Counted from the first letter of the stretch, positions 1 to 9,731 are shown. The stretch is DNA of 64,000 bases from CAJPPJ01 sp963545265 (GCA_963545265.1 CAUUHY010000003.1:47316-111315); one strand, 5' to 3'. The notes: generated by a model not told the origin, from the letters alone. Made by a program: numbers and translations.

Positions 1-2
1 AA

Positions 3-1334
3 AGTTCAATTAACGAAGATATACCTATAGTATTAAATGAAGGTAATTTAATAAAGAGTGGTTATTCTAAAGAATTAGATGACTTAAGAGAAATTAAAAA
101 TAATTCTAAAAAATATATACTTGAACTAGAAAGAGCTGAAAGAGAAAAAACAGGTATAAAAACTTTAAAAATATCTTATAACAAAGTATTTGGTTATTAT
201 ATAGAGATAACTAAAGCAAGTTTAAAAGATATTAAATTAGAAGGCTATATTAGAAAACAAACATTATTTAATTCAGAAAGATTTATTACAGCGGAACTTA
301 AAGAAAAAGAAGATATTATATTTAATGCTTCTTTAAAGATAAATGCTTTAGAATATGATTTATTTACTGAAGTTAAAGAAAAAGTTAAGACTTATTTAGA
401 ACTTATTCAAAAAAATGCTAAAAATATAGCACAGATTGATATGCTATTATCTTTTTCGATAATAAGTAGTAATCATTCTTTAGTAAGACCTAAGTTAAAT
501 GAAGAAAATATCGTCGATATAGAAAATGGTCGTCATTTAATAGTTGAAAGTGTTACTAATAACTATGTAGATAATTCTATAAAGATGAAAGAAGATACAT
601 CTATACTTTTAATAACAGGACCTAATATGGCTGGTAAAAGTACGTATATGAGAGAACTTGCTTTAATAGTTATAATGGCTCAAATGGGATGTTTTGTACC
701 TGCTAAAAGTGCAAATATTATGATTTTTGATAAAATATTTACAAGAATTGGAGCAAGTGATGATTTAATATCTGGAGATTCTACATTTATGATAGAGATG
801 AAAGAAGCTAGTTTTGCGTTATCATCTGCTACTAAAAACTCTTTAATCCTATTTGATGAACTTGGAAGAGGAACTGCAACATATGATGGAATGTCTCTTG
901 CACAAGCAATGCTTGAATATATTCATAATGAAATAGGAGCTAAGACACTTTTTTCAACTCATTATCATGAACTTACTAATCTTACAAAAGACTTAAAACG
1001 CTTGAAAAATGTTCATGTAAAAGCTATAGTAGAAGATAAGAATATAATATTTTTACATAAGATAGAAAATGGAAGTGTAGATAAGAGTTATGGAGTTAAT
1101 GTAGCTCATTTAGCAGGAGTTAATAAAGAAATAGTAGATAGAGCAAGTGAAATTTTAAACACTTACGAAAAGAAGAAAAAAACAAAAGAAATAATACAAG
1201 ATTCATTTGTTTTTGAAGAAGAAAAAGAATCTTGTATAAAATTAGATGTTTTAAAAGATATAGATTTAAATACTATGACACCACTTGAAGCACTTAATTT
1301 TTTATATGAGTTAAAAAAAGATATGGAAGGTTAG
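3..1334 (+). CDS. mutS: DNA mismatch repair ATPase MutS, 3' part
   Basis: This is the C-terminal half of MutS, the mismatch-recognition ATPase; the gene starts upstream of the window and is open from its first bases. The reading frame before the first internal ATG (position 441) is coding and holds the typical core/lever motif KVFGYYIEITK near position 190. The Walker A GPNMAGKST lies at about 618, then the Walker B segment LFDELGRGTATYDG and the conserved STHYHEL. The C-terminal tail is short and helical. mutL, the common partner, does not follow; instead two unrecognised genes are coupled directly behind. Identity is secure; only the 5' part is missing. Confidence 0.97.
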   Translation, partial: SSINEDIPIVLNEGNLIKSGYSKELDDLREIKNNSKKYILELERAEREKTGIKTLKISYNKVFGYYIEITKASLKDIKLEGYIRKQTLFNSERFITAELKEKEDIIFNASLKINALEYDLFTEVKEKVKTYLELIQKNAKNIAQIDMLLSFSIISSNHSLVRPKLNEENIVDIENGRHLIVESVTNNYVDNSIKMKEDTSILLITGPNMAGKSTYMRELALIVIMAQMGCFVPAKSANIMIFDKIFTRIGASDDLISGDSTFMIEMKEASFALSSATKNSLILFDELGRGTATYDGMSLAQAMLEYIHNEIGAKTLFSTHYHELTNLTKDLKRLKNVHVKAIVEDKNIIFLHKIENGSVDKSYGVNVAHLAGVNKEIVDRASEILNTYEKKKKTKEIIQDSFVFEEEKESCIKLDVLKDIDLNTMTPLEALNFLYELKKDMEG

Positions 1335-1335
1335 A

Positions 1336-2718
1336 ATGGAATTAAAATATATTTATGATAATATTCAAAATCCTTTGGATAATAATACTATAAGATACAT
1401 ATATGATAATTATGGATTTGTTCCTACTTATAATATAGTTGTAGGATTAGGTACTAAACCTAATACGAGGTTTGATATTCCTCAAAGAGATAAATATAAT
1501 AAAATGTTATTTGATATATGGAAAAATAGTATTTTAAATTTATCTATGGAAAGAATAGAGGAATTAGAAAAAAGATTTCTTTACAAAGATATTAGAAGAA
1601 TCAGACATAGATTATCTATGCCATTAGATGAAAAATATAATTTAAATACTACTTTGGGTATATATGATTTTTTAACTGAAGAAAAAATGGATAAAGCTTA
1701 TTTTTGTATGCCTGAAAATTTACTTAATCATAGGTTTGTTCATACTATAAGTGAAAAAGTAGATTTATCAGAAGACACTTATTTTGATGTGGAACATAGA
1801 CTTTATGTAAATATAGCTAATGAAAACGTTTATAAGTTAGCTCATAAATTAGTAGAGAAGTTTGGTGAAAAAAATCTACCATTTTATTTTAAATTTGAAG
1901 ATTTAAATAATAGAAAAGATGGATTTGTAATATATTCTGATACTAAAAATTTAGCTAAATATTCAGAATGTTTAGATGAAGTATATAGTGAAAATAAAGA
2001 ACTTAGAATGAGTACTTATTCACCATTAATGTTTGGTGGAAGAATAAGTGATTATTATTGTATAGGAGACGAACCAAACATTGAAGATAAAAGTTATTCT
2101 TTTAATACTTTAAGAGCAGAATGTATAGATAATGCGATGACAAGAAGTATTAGAAGATGGATGTATGAAAATCAAGATGTAGATTTAAAAAGAAATGGTA
2201 AAATAGTTAAATTTAAAGATTATATGACTGATAAAATTGTGGATTTATTAATTAATGATATATATTCAGGAGAAAATAAATATAAAAATTATCATAATTT
2301 ACATGAAAATGTATTTTCAGCTAGAAATATTGGAGAATTAAAAAAATCTTTAAAAGTTGGAGTAGATGGATATATTAACGGTAAAAAGTTAGAGCCTATG
2401 AAAGTATATGAAAATCCATGGTTAGATGAAGCAAGAGATAAGCCATCTAAATTACAAGGTATATTTAGTATGGGAATAGATCCTACTAAAAATACAAGGC
2501 CTAATTTTTTAGGGTCTGTATCACCTAGTATTATTGATGAACTTATAAAAGTAGAGCTTGGTAGTAAAATCATTCATAGATTTGCAGATTATAGTGGTTA
2601 TTTTAAACACTATTTAATAGAAGAATTAAGAAAAAATAATATAGATGTAAATAAGCCATGCTTTAATATTGGGACAGAAGAAAAATTTAATAATCCTGAT
2701 TATTGGCATCAAATATAA
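1336..2718 (+). CDS. Unrecognised 460-residue protein coupled to mutS
   Basis: I do not recognise this protein. It starts one base after the mutS stop, with a ribosome-binding site (GGAAGG) inside the end of mutS, so it is translated from the same message. It has no signal peptide or membrane segment. The sequence is a mixed alpha/beta globular protein: a helical N-terminal part (residues 1-130), a central part with a strand-rich stretch FYFKFEDL and GFVIYSD near residues 185-205, and a C-terminal helical part ending near PDYWHQI. The central stretch faintly recalls HopA1-type effector domains, but this is a visual impression only. Together with the next gene it may be a two-protein cytoplasmic unit of unknown role. 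Confidence 0.75.
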   Translation: MELKYIYDNIQNPLDNNTIRYIYDNYGFVPTYNIVVGLGTKPNTRFDIPQRDKYNKMLFDIWKNSILNLSMERIEELEKRFLYKDIRRIRHRLSMPLDEKYNLNTTLGIYDFLTEEKMDKAYFCMPENLLNHRFVHTISEKVDLSEDTYFDVEHRLYVNIANENVYKLAHKLVEKFGEKNLPFYFKFEDLNNRKDGFVIYSDTKNLAKYSECLDEVYSENKELRMSTYSPLMFGGRISDYYCIGDEPNIEDKSYSFNTLRAECIDNAMTRSIRRWMYENQDVDLKRNGKIVKFKDYMTDKIVDLLINDIYSGENKYKNYHNLHENVFSARNIGELKKSLKVGVDGYINGKKLEPMKVYENPWLDEARDKPSKLQGIFSMGIDPTKNTRPNFLGSVSPSIIDELIKVELGSKIIHRFADYSGYFKHYLIEELRKNNIDVNKPCFNIGTEEKFNNPDYWHQI

Positions 2719-2742
2719 ATTGGTTTAAGGAAGGAAAATTAA

Positions 2743-3357
2743 ATGAGAGCATTTGATGATATAAAAAAAGAAATTGAAACAAGTAGAATTAAAGAATTAA
2801 AAAAATTTTATAAACAAAAAGAAGATTTAAATAAAAGAGAAATTGATAGAGATACAGCAACAAGATATATAGAATATATAGAAAATGAACTAGAACGTTT
2901 AAATTTAATAACTCATATGAAAATAGCACATGATGTTAACAAATTAATTAATGCTATAAAAAATGACATGTTAAAAGACAAAAAAATTAGTTTAAAAACT
3001 TTAGAAGAAGCTAGAGAATCTTTAGATATACCAATAGAAGAAATAGAAAAATTAACAAAAGAAAATCCTTATAATAAAAATTTTGGAGATAAATTACGTC
3101 AAAGAGTAAACTCTTTTTATAGTACTTCTATGCCAATGGCAGAAGATCTTGAACAAATAGAAAGAAATTTTTATGAAATGGGTTTAAAAGACAATTATGA
3201 AAGAGATATAGCTTATATAAATTTTGTAGAAGCAAGAATGGCATCAGGAGATTTATATTCTGCAGTATTTATAGATGAATTTTTACCTCATTCTCTTTAT
3301 ATGCAAACTAAACAACGTGTTCTTTCTCAAACTAAACAATTAAAAAAGAAACAATAA
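2743..3357 (+). CDS. Unrecognised helical 204-residue protein
   Basis: This is a cytoplasmic, lysine- and glutamate-rich protein, almost wholly helical, with heptad-like stretches at residues 1-65 and around residues 85-105. It has no signal peptide and no motif I can name. A good Shine-Dalgarno (AAGGAAGG) precedes the ATG, 24 bases after the previous gene, so the two are probably co-transcribed; a strong terminator follows. The C-terminal part (residues 130-190) is less charged and may form a small helical bundle. Its position suggests a partner of the 460-residue protein upstream. Confidence 0.75.
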   Translation: MRAFDDIKKEIETSRIKELKKFYKQKEDLNKREIDRDTATRYIEYIENELERLNLITHMKIAHDVNKLINAIKNDMLKDKKISLKTLEEARESLDIPIEEIEKLTKENPYNKNFGDKLRQRVNSFYSTSMPMAEDLEQIERNFYEMGLKDNYERDIAYINFVEARMASGDLYSAVFIDEFLPHSLYMQTKQRVLSQTKQLKKKQ

Positions 3358-3368
3358 ATATATATTTA

Positions 3369-3396
3369 CATCAAAGATGATTCTTTGATGTTTTTT
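3369..3396 (+). terminator. Intrinsic terminator after the mutS-linked genes
   Basis: A nine-base-pair perfect stem CATCAAAGA/TCTTTGATG with a four-base loop is followed by six T. It separates the mutS transcript from the surface-protein block. Confidence 0.9.
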
Positions 3397-3437
3397 ATTA
3401 TAAATATGTTATTATATAGATAATATAGGAGATGATA

Positions 3438-5348
3438 ATGAATAAAAAAATTTCAAAGATATTTTTACTTCTTTTAATAACTTTTGTACTAATTTCTAGT
3501 TTAGCAATGTTACTTAAAGAAAAAAATACTAAAATTAATAATAAGCATCTTAAATTAAATTATGAACTTAGTTATGAAGAAGCTTTTCCAGATAAAGAAT
3601 TTAGAAGATTAATTTTATCTATGTTATATAAACATTCTGAAGAGAAATGGGGAGAAAGAGAAGATAGAGAAATATATGGGGATCTTTATAGTGCTCTTAA
3701 AATCACTGGTGATGCAGCAAATTCTGGAATTACAAGTGCTATTACAGATGAGGAATTAGAAAGATATAGTAAACAAAAAATAGATAAAAATTTTTTAGAT
3801 AAAGTTCTTGTTTTGCACCCTAATTCAGAAGTTAAAAATTATCAAAATATTATTAATTTAACTGGAATTGAATATTTGAAAAATGTAAAAAGAATAGTAA
3901 TAGCTAATTCTAAAATAAAAGAAGCAGATTTTAGTCAAAACCAAAAATTAGAAACTTTATTTTTAACTGAAAAATTTCATTCTACATATCAAATTCTGGA
4001 CATAGAGGGAACTTCAATACTTGAAAGAGTTAATATAAAAAGTAATGAAAATTTGAAACATTTAATTTTAAATTTTAATCCTAATAAAGAAAATACAGTT
4101 GATTTAAGTGGTAATCCTAATTTAGAAGCTTTATATATAATAAAAAGTAACCTAAAAGAAATAGATTTAACTCATAATCCTAATTTAAATAGTTCTGATA
4201 TAAATCTTCAAGGTAATAAACTTCAAAGTATTAAAGCTAACAGTCCTAGTGAAAATTTTAGATATGGAGCGAGTGAACAAAAAATAACTATTGAAGTTGA
4301 TCAAGGAGTTCCTATAAAAATACCTTTAAAATTTAATGATACAGAATCTTATTTAGAAGGGACTGGATTTACTAGAGAAAATGACGTATATACTTTTAAT
4401 CAAGTAGGAACACATACATATAATTTTTATAATAGACAAAGAGATTATAGTGGTACGGTAGAAGTTACTGTAACTGGAGGGGAAGCAAAAAACTTTACTC
4501 CTTTAATAACTAATGATAGTAGATGTTATGTAAATGAAAGGTGTAGTTTAGCTGATAATATTTATAATATACCAAGAGATGCTAATATAGTATCAGTAAC
4601 ATCTTGTGATCATGGAAATGCAACAGGAATAATTTTAGTTCCTAATCAAAAAGGACTAGGAACTTGTGATGTTAAAATTACTTTTGGTGATGGTTCAACG
4701 AAAACATATAAAGTTAAAATACCAGTATTTGAAAAAAATATAAAAGAAATAGAACCATTTAAACCAATTTATCCAAAAAGTAAGTATATAGAAGGAGAAT
4801 TTGCAAAAAATTTATTGCTTAGTTATTCTGAAGTACAAAATGAAAGAGATGATTATTTAAATATATTAAATAAAAAATCAAAATGTAATTATGAAACATT
4901 TATTTGCGATAATATAAGGTATAAAACAGAAGCTTTTTATCGATCTATAGGAGATAAAGCAATTTCTGATAATCCAATACCAGGAAAAGCTTATGATTAT
5001 TTTTCAGTAAATAATACAGCTATATTAGATAGTAAAGTTAAAGTATATAATAGTAAACAGATGGAACAAGTTGTTAGAAATTATCCTAATGGATCAAGTC
5101 TTATAGATTGGCAAGGGGATGAAAATCAAAAAATATTTTATATTTATAATCAGTGGTTAAATGGAGTTCCTAATATATTAGAAACCACAATTCTAAGAGA
5201 TACAGATCATGATGGAATTCCTGATATAGATGATGAAGATGATGATAATGACGGAGTAAGTGATGCACAAGAAGTACTTGATAAAACTGATCCAAAAGAT
5301 GCTAGTAGTTTTAAAGTAACAAAAATATGTTACAAAGTTAAAGGATAG
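3438..5348 (+). CDS. Cell-surface protein with leucine-rich segment and thrombospondin-3-like tail (copy 1)
   Basis: This is an exported protein of 636 residues. The ATG at 3438 is chosen because TAGGAG lies seven bases upstream; an in-frame ATG at 3432 would abut the site. An N-terminal hydrophobic segment (about residues 5-25) acts as signal or anchor. Residues 30-260 contain leucine-rich-like strands (repeated NPNLE, LKEIDL). Residues 270-345 look like a beta-sandwich ending in a YxFxVGTH-type strand. Residues 375-548 match the next gene exactly. The C-terminus (about 587-620) is an Asp-rich DxDxDG calcium-binding stretch of thrombospondin type 3 style. No LPxTG motif is seen. Function is unknown; ligand binding at the cell surface is inferred from architecture. 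Confidence 0.85.
   Translation: MNKKISKIFLLLLITFVLISSLAMLLKEKNTKINNKHLKLNYELSYEEAFPDKEFRRLILSMLYKHSEEKWGEREDREIYGDLYSALKITGDAANSGITSAITDEELERYSKQKIDKNFLDKVLVLHPNSEVKNYQNIINLTGIEYLKNVKRIVIANSKIKEADFSQNQKLETLFLTEKFHSTYQILDIEGTSILERVNIKSNENLKHLILNFNPNKENTVDLSGNPNLEALYIIKSNLKEIDLTHNPNLNSSDINLQGNKLQSIKANSPSENFRYGASEQKITIEVDQGVPIKIPLKFNDTESYLEGTGFTRENDVYTFNQVGTHTYNFYNRQRDYSGTVEVTVTGGEAKNFTPLITNDSRCYVNERCSLADNIYNIPRDANIVSVTSCDHGNATGIILVPNQKGLGTCDVKITFGDGSTKTYKVKIPVFEKNIKEIEPFKPIYPKSKYIEGEFAKNLLLSYSEVQNERDDYLNILNKKSKCNYETFICDNIRYKTEAFYRSIGDKAISDNPIPGKAYDYFSVNNTAILDSKVKVYNSKQMEQVVRNYPNGSSLIDWQGDENQKIFYIYNQWLNGVPNILETTILRDTDHDGIPDIDDEDDDNDGVSDAQEVLDKTDPKDASSFKVTKICYKVKG
4560..5081 (+). repeat. 522-bp identical direct repeat, copy A
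   Basis: Comparing the two tandem surface genes base by base, I find no difference between 4560-5081 and 6535-7056 (offset 1975). Sequence on both sides is clearly diverged, so the identity has sharp edges. Confidence 0.93.
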
Positions 5349-5367
5349 TATAAACTATTCTTTTTTT
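5343..5367 (+). terminator. Terminator overlapping the stop codon, copy 1
   Basis: A stem GGATAGT/ACTATTC with loop ATAA is followed by seven T. The TAG stop of the surface protein lies in the 5' arm. The same hairpin recurs after the paralogue at 7333. Confidence 0.75.
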
Positions 5368-5409
5368 CTTTTTCTAATAGTGTTATTATATAAAAAATAG
5401 GAGACTTTT

Positions 5410-7338
5410 ATGAAAAGTTCTAAAAAATTGCTAAATTTTATAATAATTTTATTGTTATTTCTAAGTTTTTTAAGTATATTTTTTATAAGTAAAAATAATA
5501 AAATATTAAAAAAACAAGTTAAACTAAATTATGACAAAACTTACGAACAAGCTTTTCCAGATAAAGAGTTTAGAAGATTAATACTTACAATGCTTTATAA
5601 ATATAATGAACGTGATTATGGTTTAGAGAGGAAGAGAGAGCATTTTGATACTTTTTATCATGCAATTAAACTTACAGGAGATTTATGGGATGCAGGTATA
5701 GATAAAGCATTAACTGATGAAGAATTAAATAGATATAGTAAAGATAAGTTAGATAAGAATTTTCTTGAAAAAATAGTGGTAATACATACTAATCCAGATA
5801 CTGAAACATATAAAAAAATTGCTGATTTAGCTGGTGTAGAGTATTTGCCAAATTTAGCAGTAGTTGCTATATCTGGTTCTAATATAAAATTAGCGCATTT
5901 TAATTATAATCCTAAGTTAGAAACTTTATTTTTACCGGAGAGATTTTACCAAAGTCATTTCAAACATTATGTTCAAGGAACTTCTAAATTAGATAATGTA
6001 GATCTTAGAAACAATAGGAATTTAAGACATCTTATATTAAATTTTGAACCGCATAAAGAAAATACTATAGATTTAAGTGGTAATCCTGATTTAGAAGCTA
6101 TATATATAGAAAGTAGTTCTTTAAAAGAAATAGATCTAACTAATAAAGGAAGATTAATGGATGATAAAAATATAAATTTAGAAAATAATAATCTTCAATT
6201 AATTAAAGCTGATAAAGCTAATCCAGGATATAAATTTGGTGCAAGTAATCAAAAAATAAAAGTAAATGCTGAAAAAGGAGTTCCTATAAGGATACCATTA
6301 AAAGTAAATAATTATGATGCTTATTTAGAAGGTAGTGGATTTACTAGAGAAAATGACGTATATACATTTAATCAAGTAGGAACACATTATTATAATTTTA
6401 ATGATGATGACAGAGACTATAGTGGTACAGTAGAAGTTAATATAATTGGAGGGGATTCCAAAAATTTTACTCCTTTAATAACTACTAATGATAGTAGATG
6501 TTATATAAATCAAAGCTGTAGTTTAGCTGATAAAATTTATAATATACCAAGAGATGCTAATATAGTATCAGTAACATCTTGTGATCATGGAAATGCAACA
6601 GGAATAATTTTAGTTCCTAATCAAAAAGGACTAGGAACTTGTGATGTTAAAATTACTTTTGGTGATGGTTCAACGAAAACATATAAAGTTAAAATACCAG
6701 TATTTGAAAAAAATATAAAAGAAATAGAACCATTTAAACCAATTTATCCAAAAAGTAAGTATATAGAAGGAGAATTTGCAAAAAATTTATTGCTTAGTTA
6801 TTCTGAAGTACAAAATGAAAGAGATGATTATTTAAATATATTAAATAAAAAATCAAAATGTAATTATGAAACATTTATTTGCGATAATATAAGGTATAAA
6901 ACAGAAGCTTTTTATCGATCTATAGGAGATAAAGCAATTTCTGATAATCCAATACCAGGAAAAGCTTATGATTATTTTTCAGTAAATAATACAGCTATAT
7001 TAGATAGTAAAGTTAAAGTATATAATAGTAAACAGATGGAACAAGTTGTTAGAAATCATGGCAATGGAACTGGTGGAAAATTTATAAATTGGCAAGGTGA
7101 TGAAGAAGAAAAAATTTATTATATTTTTCCTATTCAAAGTAATGTAGAAACGCTAGAAAACCCAAAATTTGAAACCACAATTCTAAGAGATACAGATCAT
7201 GATGGAATTCCTGATAAAGATGATGAAGATGATGATAATGATGGAATAAGTGATGCTCAAGAAGTACTTGATCAAACTGATCCAAAAGATGCTAGCAGTT
7301 TTAAAGTAACAAAAATATGTTATAAAGTTAAAGGATAG
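5410..7338 (+). CDS. Cell-surface protein with leucine-rich segment and thrombospondin-3-like tail (copy 2)
   Basis: This 642-residue paralogue of the preceding gene has the same order: an N-terminal membrane segment (residues 7-27), the AFPDKEFRRLIL motif near residue 50, leucine-rich-like strands to about residue 270, a beta domain with GSGFTRENDVYTFNQVGTH, a segment identical to copy 1, and an Asp-rich calcium-binding tail (about 593-630). The N-terminal half is clearly diverged from copy 1, which suggests different ligands. It has its own promoter-like TTATTATATA and a good ribosome-binding site, and ends in the same terminator as copy 1. The four cysteines in the identical part (SRCY, SCSL, SCDH, GTCD types) may form disulphides outside the cell. 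Confidence 0.85.
   Translation: MKSSKKLLNFIIILLLFLSFLSIFFISKNNKILKKQVKLNYDKTYEQAFPDKEFRRLILTMLYKYNERDYGLERKREHFDTFYHAIKLTGDLWDAGIDKALTDEELNRYSKDKLDKNFLEKIVVIHTNPDTETYKKIADLAGVEYLPNLAVVAISGSNIKLAHFNYNPKLETLFLPERFYQSHFKHYVQGTSKLDNVDLRNNRNLRHLILNFEPHKENTIDLSGNPDLEAIYIESSSLKEIDLTNKGRLMDDKNINLENNNLQLIKADKANPGYKFGASNQKIKVNAEKGVPIRIPLKVNNYDAYLEGSGFTRENDVYTFNQVGTHYYNFNDDDRDYSGTVEVNIIGGDSKNFTPLITTNDSRCYINQSCSLADKIYNIPRDANIVSVTSCDHGNATGIILVPNQKGLGTCDVKITFGDGSTKTYKVKIPVFEKNIKEIEPFKPIYPKSKYIEGEFAKNLLLSYSEVQNERDDYLNILNKKSKCNYETFICDNIRYKTEAFYRSIGDKAISDNPIPGKAYDYFSVNNTAILDSKVKVYNSKQMEQVVRNHGNGTGGKFINWQGDEEEKIYYIFPIQSNVETLENPKFETTILRDTDHDGIPDKDDEDDDNDGISDAQEVLDQTDPKDASSFKVTKICYKVKG
6535..7056 (+). repeat. 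522-bp identical direct repeat, copy B
   Basis: This is the second copy of the segment at 4560-5081, identical by eye and in the same frame of the paralogous gene. The first flanking differences are one base upstream and one base downstream. Confidence 0.93.
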
Positions 7339-7357
7339 TATAAACTATTCTTTTTTT
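7333..7357 (+). terminator. Terminator overlapping the stop codon, copy 2
   Basis: This is the same hairpin and T-run as at 5343-5367. The bases that follow (TTTTTCTTTTT then a TTATTATATA promoter-like box) are also nearly the same, so the duplicated unit includes the intergenic region. Confidence 0.75.
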
Positions 7358-7401
7358 CTTTTTATAATAGTGTTATTATATAAATAAGGAGAAATAAATT
7401 T

Positions 7402-8913
7402 ATGGAAAAGAAAAATAATATAGTTAAAATACTTATATTTGTAGGTATTGGTTTATTAGCATTATTAGGAATTATCTTTTTTATGACTAAGATAGTATTT
7501 AAAAATAATTCTGTTAAAACAAGTACTTCTAAAGCATTTTTTATAAGAAGTTCTAAAGAAAATAAATTTGCTATATACGGAAGAGATGGAACTAAGAAGA
7601 CTGATTTTATTTACAAAGAAAAAGGTGAATTCATTAATGGTTATGCAGTTGTTACATATTCTGATAACACAAAAGCTATAGTTAATGAAAATGGTAAAGA
7701 TGTAATTAAAAAGGGTGAATACAAGTACATATTTTATAGTGGAGGACATTTTTTACTTCTAACACAAGAAAAAAACAAACTTTTGGATCGTAATTTAAAA
7801 GTTGTTAAAGAAGGAAAAAACTTAACAATGCTTTCTACATATTTAAAAGAAATGTCTATAGTAGCAGATGAGGCTAAAATATATTTTTATTCATCAAATG
7901 GAAAATTAATGTATGAAATAGAAGGTGAAAAATACATATCATCTTTTGATATTGTTGCAAGGGAAAACACTGTAGATAAAATAGCATCAGTTAACTATAA
8001 GAAGAAGAACTATGTATTTGATTTAAAAAATGAAAAATTTGTTGTTTCAGTAGATGCTGGATTAACAATAGGTGCTGTACTTACTGATAAAGTTAATCGT
8101 AACTCTTATGTTGTTTTTGGAGATAAAGATTATATAGTTTCAAATAATAAAGTAGTAGCAGAAAAGGAAAAATCTTCTATTAGAGTAGAAAACTATAATA
8201 TTATTTATAAGAGTCAAGTTATATTAAATAATAATGGCGAAGTTGGAATAGAATTTGATAAAGAATCTAAAATATCATTTAATAGTCCAAATAGCTATTT
8301 AAGAGAGTTGAAAGATTCTAAAAAGATAGAAGTTTATTCAGATGGTAAGTTAAAAACTACAATAGATGGAATTTTAACTAGATCAGGTATTGCTAGTGGA
8401 TACGTTAAAGATCCATATTATGTAATAAGAAATAAAGATAAATATTTGCTTATTGATAAAGAAGGTAAAACACTTATGTCTTATGACTTTATATTGGATG
8501 TAAATATTAGTGCAAATATGGTTAAAGTTAAAGATGCAGGTAAATACTATTACGTAGATCTTAACAATAAAGAACTTACACCTAAGTCAGATTCTGAAAG
8601 TTTTGTTAAGTTAGGAAATAGATTTTATTTTTCTAAAAAAGATAAGTTAATAGATTGTAAAACAAACGAAGAATTAAATTATACTTTATATAGAATTAGT
8701 AGAACTGGAAGATATGAGCACAATGATGATGATAAATATGCTATATTAAGAAATAATAAAACTTCTAAATATGCTTTATTTAATACGAAAGAAAATAAAG
8801 TAGTAGGAGAATATGATAAACCAATTAATTTACAAGAAAATTATTATGAAGTTGATCACGAATATTATTCTTATGTAAACTACAAAGCATTTTATAATAA
8901 TAAAACTAAATAA
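7402..8913 (+). CDS. Membrane-anchored protein with WG-like beta repeats
   Basis: This 503-residue protein has one strong N-terminal transmembrane segment (about residues 9-31) and a long extracytoplasmic part made of short beta units. Several units follow the pattern 'hydrophobic-DKEGKT-hydrophobic' (for example LLIDKEGKTLMSYDF near residue 350), as in WG-repeat or beta-propeller proteins. No enzyme motif is visible. It follows the two surface proteins with the same style of promoter box and probably works at the cell surface with them. The upstream AAGGAG supports the ATG used. WG-repeat membership is a judgement by eye. Confidence 0.8.
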   Translation: MEKKNNIVKILIFVGIGLLALLGIIFFMTKIVFKNNSVKTSTSKAFFIRSSKENKFAIYGRDGTKKTDFIYKEKGEFINGYAVVTYSDNTKAIVNENGKDVIKKGEYKYIFYSGGHFLLLTQEKNKLLDRNLKVVKEGKNLTMLSTYLKEMSIVADEAKIYFYSSNGKLMYEIEGEKYISSFDIVARENTVDKIASVNYKKKNYVFDLKNEKFVVSVDAGLTIGAVLTDKVNRNSYVVFGDKDYIVSNNKVVAEKEKSSIRVENYNIIYKSQVILNNNGEVGIEFDKESKISFNSPNSYLRELKDSKKIEVYSDGKLKTTIDGILTRSGIASGYVKDPYYVIRNKDKYLLIDKEGKTLMSYDFILDVNISANMVKVKDAGKYYYVDLNNKELTPKSDSESFVKLGNRFYFSKKDKLIDCKTNEELNYTLYRISRTGRYEHNDDDKYAILRNNKTSKYALFNTKENKVVGEYDKPINLQENYYEVDHEYYSYVNYKAFYNNKTK

Positions 8914-8921
8914 ATAACTTA

Positions 8922-8953
8922 AAATTACTATGATTTTCATAGTAATTTTTTTC
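8922..8953 (+). terminator. Intrinsic terminator
   Basis: A stem AAATTACTATGA/TCATAGTAATTT with a three-base loop runs into a T-tract. It ends the surface-protein block. Confidence 0.9.
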
Positions 8954-8959
8954 TCTAAT

Positions 8960-8988
8960 TTGACAAAATAAAATATTCTATATACAAT
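8960..8988 (+). promoter_or_regulatory. Promoter of the ankyrin-like gene
   Basis: A perfect -35 TTGACA (8960-8965) is followed after 17 bases by TACAAT (8983-8988). A GAGAAAGAGG ribosome-binding region lies just before the ATG at 9015. Confidence 0.85.
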
Positions 8989-9014
8989 ATATATCACTTG
9001 AGAAAGAGGTAACA

Positions 9015-9707
9015 ATGACAAATATATTTACGAGTGATCAAGCAATAAAAGCAGCTGAAGGTGATCCCTCCATTATTTTTGAATTAATTAGAGCTGACAA
9101 TGACGAATTATTAAATCATATGTTAGATGAAGAATTAATCGATATTAATCTGATATCAACTAATAGTGATAGCTTAGCTATAAAACTATTAAAATCAGCA
9201 AAATATGATTTGGTTATAAAAGTAATAAAAAATAAAAATTGGGATGTTAATTATCAAAATGATGATAAAGAAAGTTTTGGACATATACTTGCTAAATTTA
9301 ATAATGTAGCAGTGGTACCGATATTTAAAGAGTTGAAGAAAAATAAAACTTTTGATATTAACTTACGTAATAAAGATAATAAGACGATTTTTGATATTAG
9401 CGTTGAAAATCATAATTCTTATATATCTACTAAAATAATAGAAGATGAAAGATTTAATAATATAGATATATTTGAATTTTTAAAATTTTATGAAACTTAT
9501 ATGAATACTAATGAATATGGTAAATATTCTAAAATTAACATGATAGATAGTATTTTAACTATGGATGGAAGATATGTTAGCACAAGAATGCAAGAATTAT
9601 TAAACCATCTTAAAGATAATGTTAAAAACATTAAAAAAGATATAGAAAGAGATGACTATAATTTATTAAGATCAATTATTAAAGAATGTATATATCAATA
9701 TATATAA
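9015..9707 (+). CDS. Ankyrin-like repeat protein, 230 residues
   Basis: This is a soluble protein with helix-turn-helix units about 33 residues long of the form 'D-x-N-h-x-N-x-D-x-x-S-hh-h', for example IDINLISTNSDSLAIKLL, WDVNYQNDDKESFGHIL and FDINLRNKDNKTIFDIS. This is the ankyrin pattern in a degenerate form and implies protein-protein binding in the cytoplasm. Residues 150-230 are helical without repeats. It is a single-gene unit with its own strong promoter. A partner is not evident, although the giant protein at 17871 carries a related style of repeat. Confidence 0.75.
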   Translation: MTNIFTSDQAIKAAEGDPSIIFELIRADNDELLNHMLDEELIDINLISTNSDSLAIKLLKSAKYDLVIKVIKNKNWDVNYQNDDKESFGHILAKFNNVAVVPIFKELKKNKTFDINLRNKDNKTIFDISVENHNSYISTKIIEDERFNNIDIFEFLKFYETYMNTNEYGKYSKINMIDSILTMDGRYVSTRMQELLNHLKDNVKNIKKDIERDDYNLLRSIIKECIYQYI

Positions 9708-9731
9708 AAAATATAGTCATTATATATAAAA

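Noticed and set aside
1336..2718. HopA1-type effector
   Set aside because: Only one short strand pattern is reminiscent of that family; the rest does not match, so no function is assigned.
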